Below, piece by piece: positions 44,302 to 49,116 of a stretch of DNA of 49,116 nt. Each line of letters starts with the position of its first letter. Within the stretch, counting starts at the first letter, position 1. Where the stretch lies: assembly GCF_001598455.1 (NCBI RefSeq), contig NZ_BCYZ01000032.1, positions 1 to 49,116 of the forward strand, given 5' to 3'. The translations under genes and the position numbers were made by a program. The stretch is from Sphingomonas pruni NBRC 15498 (GTDB taxonomy: Bacteria > Pseudomonadota > Alphaproteobacteria > Sphingomonadales > Sphingomonadaceae). The notes below the pieces were generated by a model, which was not told the DNA's origin, did not search any database, and saw only the letters and a list, made by a program, of their open reading frames with translations.

Positions 44302-44601
44302 ATGACCAAGGCCCCCAAGACGCTGGCAATCTCGCTCGCCGTCATCGCCATGCTCGGCGTCGCCGCGTGCAGTCAGAAGGCGCAGAACGAGGCGGCCGAG
44401 GCTGCCAATACGATGGCAGGCGATGCCAACGCAACGATGGCGCGCGCGGTCAATACCACCGACGCCGCGGTCGACAGCGCGCTCGGCGCCGCCGAGAACA
44501 AGATGGATGCCACGTCGAACAAAATGGACAAGGCGACCAAGGACGCGAAGAAGGATGCCGGTCAGGCACTGAAGGACGCCGGCAACGAGATCGAGGATTG
44601 A
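44302..44601 (+). CDS. Small lipoprotein with repetitive helical region
   Basis: A 99-residue protein with a lipoprotein signal (LAISLAVIAMLGVAACSQ). The mature part is rich in A, N, K and D with near-repeats (AANTMAGDANATMARAVN, AAENKMDATSNKMDKATK, DAKKDAGQALKDAG) and is likely helical, perhaps coiled coil. GGAGGAG at 44287-44293 is eight bases before the ATG at 44302; the frame open upstream is not used. Function is unknown. The next lipoprotein starts on its stop codon (TGATG). Confidence 0.78.
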   Translation: MTKAPKTLAISLAVIAMLGVAACSQKAQNEAAEAANTMAGDANATMARAVNTTDAAVDSALGAAENKMDATSNKMDKATKDAKKDAGQALKDAGNEIED

Positions 44602-44798
44602 TGCGCGCTCGCCTGGCATTCGCCGGCCTCGCCTTGGTGGTGGGGCTGGCGGCGTGTTCGAGCCGTGACGATACCGGCGGGGTGTCGGCCGACGACCAGC
44701 GCGCGTTGAACGACGCCGCCGCGATGCTCGATGCCAACAATGCGGTGCCTGCCCAACCTTCCGATCCGACGCCGTCCGACCAAGGAAACGCGCAATGA
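44601..44798 (+). CDS. 65-residue lipoprotein
   Basis: A very short lipoprotein: signal MRARLAFAGLALVVGLAAC with the lipobox cysteine at 19, then a polar, disordered-looking tail (DDTGGVSADDQRALNDAAAM, ending PSDPTPSDQGNAQ). The ATG shares its first base with the stop of the preceding lipoprotein gene, and its stop overlaps the aldo/keto reductase start as ATGA. This tight coupling supports translation. Function is unknown. Confidence 0.68.
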   Translation: MRARLAFAGLALVVGLAACSSRDDTGGVSADDQRALNDAAAMLDANNAVPAQPSDPTPSDQGNAQ

Positions 44799-45739
44799 CC
44801 GATCTTCGCCGTCTCGGCGCCAGCCATCTGCATACGCCGAAATTGTGCCTCGGCGGCAACGTTTTCGGCTGGACCGCCGACAAGGCGACCAGCTTCGCCG
44901 TGCTTGACGCATTCGTCGATGCCGGCGGCACGCTGGTCGACACCGCCGACGTCTATTCGGCCTGGGTCCCCGGGCACAAAGGCGGCGAGTCGGAGACGGT
45001 GATCGGCGAGTGGCTCAAGTCGAGCGGCAAGACGGTCGACGTCGCGACCAAGGTCGGCATGATCCCCAGCGCGGCGGGCGAGAAGCTGGCGCCCGCGCGG
45101 ATCGCCGAAGCCTGCGACGCGTCGTTGCAGCGGCTCGGGGTCGAGCAGATCGCGCTCTATTACGCGCATCAGGACGACGAGGCGACGCCGCAGGAAGCTT
45201 ATATGGAGGCGTTCGCCAAGCTGGTCGCCGCCGGCAAGGTCGCTGTCCTGGGCGCATCCAATTTTCACGCGGCGCGGTTGAAGTCCGCCAACGACGTCGC
45301 GCGCGCCGCCGGCCTGCCGCATTTTCAGGTGCTGCAACCCGAATATAATCTCGTCAGCCGCCACAAGTTCGAGGGCGAGCTGCAGGATTATTGCGTTGAG
45401 CATAATATCGGCGTGCTGCCTTATTACGGGCTCGCCTCGGGCTTCCTGACGGGCAAGTACCGCTCGGCCGACGATCTCGGCAAGAGCGTGCGCGGCGGCC
45501 GGATGACCGAGTTGCTCGAGGGCAAGGGCGCCGCAGTGCTCAAGGCGATGGACGAGGTTGCCGCGGAAACCGGCGCGACCCTCGCTCAGATCGCGCTTGC
45601 CTGGCTTGCGGCGCAACCCGGCGTCACCGCGCCGATCGCCAGCGCGACCAGCGTCAAGCAGCTCGAGGAATTGCTGCCGGCGATGGACCTGACGCTCAGC
45701 GCCGCGCAACTCGACAAGCTCGACGCCGCGGGCGCCTGA
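44795..45739 (+). CDS. Aldo/keto reductase
   Basis: A 314-residue NADPH-dependent oxidoreductase of the aldo/keto reductase TIM barrel. The tetrad is seen as the aspartate in LVDTADVYSAW with its tyrosine, the lysine in VATKVGMIP, and the histidine in LYYAHQDDEATP. LGASNFHAARL, ALAWLAAQPGVTAPIASATS follow. Substrate is unknown. Its start overlaps the 65-residue lipoprotein gene by four bases, so the three genes from 44302 form a coupled operon. A PP2C-like gene follows after 24 bases. Confidence 0.92.
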   Translation: MTDLRRLGASHLHTPKLCLGGNVFGWTADKATSFAVLDAFVDAGGTLVDTADVYSAWVPGHKGGESETVIGEWLKSSGKTVDVATKVGMIPSAAGEKLAPARIAEACDASLQRLGVEQIALYYAHQDDEATPQEAYMEAFAKLVAAGKVAVLGASNFHAARLKSANDVARAAGLPHFQVLQPEYNLVSRHKFEGELQDYCVEHNIGVLPYYGLASGFLTGKYRSADDLGKSVRGGRMTELLEGKGAAVLKAMDEVAAETGATLAQIALAWLAAQPGVTAPIASATSVKQLEELLPAMDLTLSAAQLDKLDAAGA

Positions 45740-45763
45740 CCTCCTCTTGAAGCGGAGGGGCAG

Positions 45764-46588
45764 ATGCACCTCGACGTGATCCAGTCGCTTTCCATCGCGG
45801 GCGACAGTTCGAAAGCGAATGACGACCGCACCGGCGCGGGCCACGCCCATGCCTGGGTGATCGACGGCGCGACCGACCTGGGCGAACCGGGCTTGCTCGG
45901 CAATCGCGGGGGCGCGGCCTGGATCGCGGCCGAGGCCGACCGCGCCTTCGCTGCCGCCCCGGAGGACGGGTCGATCGAGCAGACCTGCCGGATGGTATTC
46001 GAACAGGTGGCCGCGCGCTTTACCGAGCAGCGCACGCGTGAGCCCGAGAGTTGGGAAATCCCCTCGGCCTCATTCCTGGCAGTCGCGGTCGCCGACAATG
46101 TCGTCGATTGCGCCTGGCTCGGCGATTGCGCCGCGTTACTGATCCGCGACGGCGAAGCGACGCGGATCGGCCCGCAGCGCGACATTCGCGACGACGAGAC
46201 CGACCTGGCGCGCAGCGTCGCGCACCACGGCCTAGGCTCGATCAAGCGCGCGGCTCCAGTTCTGGATGTCCTGCGGCAAGCACGCAGCCGACCGGGACGC
46301 CAGGTGCTGGGAATCGATCCGGCGGGTGCCGAACAGATCTATTATTCGAGCCAGCCCTGCGTGGCCGGTGACGAATTGCTGCTGATGACCGACGGGTTCG
46401 TCGCGGTGACCGATCTCTATCGCCTGATCGATCAGGCGGCCCTGCCCGGACTGCTTACTAATGACGGCCTGTCCGACATCGCAGCGCGACTGCGAGCCGC
46501 CGAGGCCGAGGATGCCGAATGCATGCGCTGGCCGCGCTTCAAGCAGGGCGACGACGCCACCGCGATCTGGCTGCGCGTGGTCGCCTGA
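45764..46588 (+). CDS. PP2C-like serine/threonine phosphatase
   Basis: The 274 residues show the PP2C metal motifs in a divergent form: KANDDRTGAG, AWVIDGATDLGEPG, CAWLGDCAALLIRDG, LLLMTDGFVAVTD and GDDATAIWLRVVA. The aspartates that bind the two metal ions are kept. Bacterial relatives dephosphorylate Ser/Thr proteins; no kinase gene is in the window, so its target is unknown. GGAGGGG precedes the ATG. It probably shares the aldo/keto reductase transcript. Confidence 0.85.
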   Translation: MHLDVIQSLSIAGDSSKANDDRTGAGHAHAWVIDGATDLGEPGLLGNRGGAAWIAAEADRAFAAAPEDGSIEQTCRMVFEQVAARFTEQRTREPESWEIPSASFLAVAVADNVVDCAWLGDCAALLIRDGEATRIGPQRDIRDDETDLARSVAHHGLGSIKRAAPVLDVLRQARSRPGRQVLGIDPAGAEQIYYSSQPCVAGDELLLMTDGFVAVTDLYRLIDQAALPGLLTNDGLSDIAARLRAAEAEDAECMRWPRFKQGDDATAIWLRVVA

Positions 46589-46682
46589 ACCGACACCGCT
46601 GTTCAATGCGCGTAAGCCGGCTCTTGTCCCGTATCTGGCTTGCTCCATAACCGACTAAGGACGGGCTCACCGACCTTGAACT

Positions 46683-46781
46683 CCTCCCCGGCGAAGGCCG
46701 GGGCCCAGGTTCGGCGAACAAGAGGTGGCATCCCGCCATCGAGACGACGTCGCGACTGGGCCCCGGCCTTCGCCGGGGAGG
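46683..46781. repeat. REPIN-like inverted repeat, copy 4
   Basis: Perfect 26-base inverted repeat (46683-46708 with 46756-46781). It lies between the PP2C-like and sulfatase genes, which run the same way. Its spacer shares GGCATCCC and GTCGCGACTGGG with copy 1. Confidence 0.85.
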
Positions 46782-46851
46782 GATTAGGGGCGCAGCACGA
46801 GCCAGGTTCCGAGACCCCGCACGCCAGACGCGGCTCGCCAGGAGAGTGACA

Positions 46852-49068
46852 ATGCCGAACCGCGACCCGTTGGCCGCCCCGCACGCGCCGTTCTGGCCGT
46901 CGGGACCCAAGCCTCCGGCCGGCGCGCCGAATATCGTCGTCATCCTGTTCGATGATGTCGGCTTGTCGGATTTCGGCTGCTACGGCTCGCCGATCGCGAC
47001 GCCGGCGATCGATGCCATCGCCGCGCGCGGAATGCGCTATTCGAGCTTTCACACGACCGCGATGTGCTCGACCACGCGCGCGGCGTTGATGACCGGGCGC
47101 AACCACCATTCGGTCGGCATGGGGTGCCTCGCCAATTTCGACAGCGGCTATCCGGGCTATCGGGGCAAGATCGCGCGCGAGGCGGGCACCTTGCCCGAGA
47201 TGCTGCGGCCGCACGGCTATAACAGCTACATGGTCGGCAAGTGGCACGTGACGCCGCTCGACGAAACCGGCCCGACCGGGCCGCATGACGGCTGGCCGCT
47301 GGGGCGCGGGTTCGACCATTTTTACGGCTTCATGGACGCCGAAACCGACCAATACGCACCCGAACTGGTGCGCGACAATACGCCGGTCAGGGCGCCGGGG
47401 ACGTATGAGACCGGCTATCATTTGACCGAGGATCTGACCGATGAGGCGATCCGCTACGTCGCCGATCATGTCGCCGCACGGCCCGACAAACCGTTCCTGC
47501 TATGGCTTGCCTATGGCGCGTGCCATGCCCCACACCAGGCGCCGCGCGACCTGATTCTGAAATATGACGAGATGTTCTGCGACGGATGGGATGCCGAGCG
47601 CGAGCGACGGCTGGCGCGGATGATCGAGATGGGGCTGGTTCCGACCGGAACGACGTTGCCGCCCCGCAACGATTTCGTGCAGCCCTGGGACAGTCTCGAC
47701 GCCGATGCCAAACGGCTCTTCACGCGGCTCCAGGGTGCTTATGCGGCGATGCTCGATCATGCCGACCAGAACATCGCGCGGCTGACCGCTTTCCTCGACG
47801 CCGCCGGGCTGAGCGACGACACGCTGGTGCTCGTCCTGTCGGACAATGGCGCCAGTCAGGAAGGGCTCGGCTACGGCTTCATCAACGCGATGGGGCCGTA
47901 CAATATGCGTCCCGAGACGATCGAGGAGAAGATCGCGCGGATCGACGATATCGGCGGGCCAGACACGCATTCGAACTTTCCGCTCGGCTGGGCGATGGCG
48001 TCGAACACGCCGGTGCGACGCTACAAGCAGAACACCCATGGCGGCGGCATCCGCGATCCGCTGGTGGTAAGCTGGCCCAGCCGCCTGCCCGCGCGCGGTG
48101 AAGTGCGGCACCAATTCGCCCATGCGGTCGACTTGGTCCCTACCCTGCTCGATCTCATCGGGATCGATGCACCCGCCGGTATCGCGGGCGTCGAGCAGAT
48201 GCCGATCGAGGGCGTCAGCTTCGCCGCGTCCTTGACCGACGCCGCCGCGCCGGAACGCGACACGCCGCAATATTTCGAGATGTTCGGGCATCGCGGGATT
48301 ATCCATCGCGGCTGGAAAGCGGTGGCGTTCCACCCGCCGGGCACGCCGTACGACGCCGACAAATGGGAATTGTTCGACCTGTCGCGCGATTTCGCCGAGA
48401 CGCACGATCTCTCCGCGGAACAGCCCGACAAGCTGGCCGAGTTGATCGACCTGTGGTGGCAACAGGCGGAGGCGCACCAGGTGCTGCCGCTCGACGACCG
48501 GTTCGGCCCGCGGTTCGCCGAGAATGCCGCGCGGCGGTTGGGCGACCGCCGCGTCTTCACTTTCCACAAAGGGATGGGGCACATCCCGACCGACATCGCG
48601 CCCGACCTCCGCGCGCGCTCGTATCGCATTGAGGCGTATGCGACGGTGAAATCGGGCGACGAAGGCGTGCTGATCGCGCATGGCGACGCGACCTGCGGCT
48701 ACAGCCTCTACCTCAAGGATGGGCGTCTCCACTTCGACGTCAATGTCGGCGAGCACCAGATCGTATCGTCCGACGCGCCGGTGCCGGCGGGCGAACACAT
48801 ATTCTCGGTCCATGTCGCCCATGGCGCTCCCGTGCAGGCCGAATTGCGCTGCGACGGCGCTCCGATCGGCAGCGGTACGATCCGCTTCGGCTTCGTCAAT
48901 TTCATCAGCTGGTCGGGGCTCGATATCGGCCACGACCGGTCGAGCCCGGTATCGCGCTATGAGGCGCCGTTCACCTTCACCGGAGAGCTGGCGAAGGTCG
49001 TCGTCACGATCGAGGACGAGCAAGGCGATGCAGAGGGCGCGGCGCAGGCGCTGCTGGCACGGGAGTGA
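46852..49068 (+). CDS. Type I sulfatase with C-terminal beta domain
   Basis: A 738-residue sulfatase. The metal site begins VVILFDDVGLSDFGCYGSP; the cysteine to be turned into formylglycine is in MCSTTRAALMTGR (CxTxR type); then MVGKWHVTPLD, GACHAPHQAP, VLSDNGAS and YKQNTHGGGIRDPL. The last 150 or so residues form an extra beta-rich domain as in arylsulfatases of the AtsA group. There is no signal peptide, so it should act in the cytoplasm unless exported by another route. The ATG at 46852 is set by GGAGAG at 46841-46846; a GTG at 46846 is in frame. No maturase gene is nearby. Confidence 0.92.
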   Translation: MPNRDPLAAPHAPFWPSGPKPPAGAPNIVVILFDDVGLSDFGCYGSPIATPAIDAIAARGMRYSSFHTTAMCSTTRAALMTGRNHHSVGMGCLANFDSGYPGYRGKIAREAGTLPEMLRPHGYNSYMVGKWHVTPLDETGPTGPHDGWPLGRGFDHFYGFMDAETDQYAPELVRDNTPVRAPGTYETGYHLTEDLTDEAIRYVADHVAARPDKPFLLWLAYGACHAPHQAPRDLILKYDEMFCDGWDAERERRLARMIEMGLVPTGTTLPPRNDFVQPWDSLDADAKRLFTRLQGAYAAMLDHADQNIARLTAFLDAAGLSDDTLVLVLSDNGASQEGLGYGFINAMGPYNMRPETIEEKIARIDDIGGPDTHSNFPLGWAMASNTPVRRYKQNTHGGGIRDPLVVSWPSRLPARGEVRHQFAHAVDLVPTLLDLIGIDAPAGIAGVEQMPIEGVSFAASLTDAAAPERDTPQYFEMFGHRGIIHRGWKAVAFHPPGTPYDADKWELFDLSRDFAETHDLSAEQPDKLAELIDLWWQQAEAHQVLPLDDRFGPRFAENAARRLGDRRVFTFHKGMGHIPTDIAPDLRARSYRIEAYATVKSGDEGVLIAHGDATCGYSLYLKDGRLHFDVNVGEHQIVSSDAPVPAGEHIFSVHVAHGAPVQAELRCDGAPIGSGTIRFGFVNFISWSGLDIGHDRSSPVSRYEAPFTFTGELAKVVVTIEDEQGDAEGAAQALLARE

Positions 49069-49080
49069 AGTGATCAAATT

Positions 49081-49103
49081 CCCTCTCCCCTTGTGGGAGA
49101 GGG
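49081..49103 (+). terminator. Hairpin after the sulfatase gene
   Basis: CCCTCTCCC (49081-49089) and GGGAGAGGG (49095-49103) form a 9-bp stem with a five-base loop, 12 bases after the sulfatase stop. The stem is identical to that after metH at 38370. Confidence 0.55.
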
Positions 49104-49116
49104 AGGGAGCCGCGAA

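Noticed and set aside
47500..49077. A 525-codon minus-strand frame opposite the sulfatase
   Set aside because: Shadow of the sulfatase; no Shine-Dalgarno sequence or motif.
1..49116. tRNA, rRNA, CRISPR arrays, insertion sequences, prophage
   Set aside because: No tRNA-like T-loop with acceptor pairing, no regularly spaced direct repeats and no transposase or phage genes were seen on either strand.

Overview
The window is high-GC, gene-dense DNA that looks like a chromosome segment of a sphingomonad alphaproteobacterium (Sphingomonas or a close relative). The signs are a PhoK-type alkaline phosphatase close to the one known from Sphingomonas, a CobS/CobT cobaltochelatase pair, a methionine synthase split into two genes, a NodT-type efflux channel, a large TonB-dependent receptor and a circularly permuted ATP-grasp/alpha-E/transglutaminase operon. 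No rRNA, tRNA, CRISPR array, transposase or phage gene was found. The run of 22 G at the extreme left is probably a sequencing or assembly artefact.

Layout, left to right. 105-2946 (minus): cobS-cobT. 3056-8030: an HxlR regulator and an AHSA1-like protein on the minus strand, facing a tight plus-strand operon of small-molecule and stress type enzymes (VOC, a 35-residue membrane peptide, DoxX-like, a doubled DUF1428 protein, a two-domain VOC protein, a PhnB-like VOC protein, a RibD-C/DHFR-like reductase). 8254-9537: a PMT-type mannosyltransferase. 9619-16386: a LysR regulator divergent from a complete RND tripartite pump (permease, adaptor, outer membrane factor). 16579-19384 (minus): recO-leuB-GT2/GtrA glycosyltransferase. 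19462-21010: a small exported protein divergent from bpt (N-degron leucyltransferase). 21034-24285 (minus): ATP-grasp, alpha-E and transglutaminase-like operon, whose transglutaminase lacks the expected cysteine. 24583-27432: an OmpR-type DNA-binding protein, then a LytS/LytTR two-component pair. 27549-31793: a TonB receptor and a divergent DoxX-like membrane protein. 32041-34910 (minus): DsbD followed by a subclass B3 metallo-beta-lactamase-like protein. 34991-38071: phoK, a VOC protein and a convergent beta-helix protein. 38404-44197 (minus): a one-carbon operon of ArsR-methyltransferase fusion, metF, and metH as two genes. 44302-49068: two small lipoproteins, an aldo/keto reductase, a PP2C-like phosphatase and a sulfatase.

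Genes are often coupled by 1-16 base overlaps (ATGA, GTGA, TAATG, TGATG), and many starts are GTG. Several were reset here from over-long open frames by homology, Shine-Dalgarno spacing or overlap with the upstream stop.

The most unusual feature at genome scale is a family of paired, opposed GC-rich hairpins resembling REPINs. Four close copies (16393, 22693, 37003, 46683) and several diverged relatives (8053, 41075, 42219) sit only between genes, including both junctions of metF/metH-N/metH-C and the middle of the ATP-grasp operon. Other items worth a second look are the HxlR-linked operon with its unlisted 35-residue peptide, a perfect 20-base palindrome controlling the methionine operon, a long inverted repeat upstream of bpt, and the probable pseudo-transglutaminase. 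All functions are read from sequence motifs and memory of families; no database search was run.
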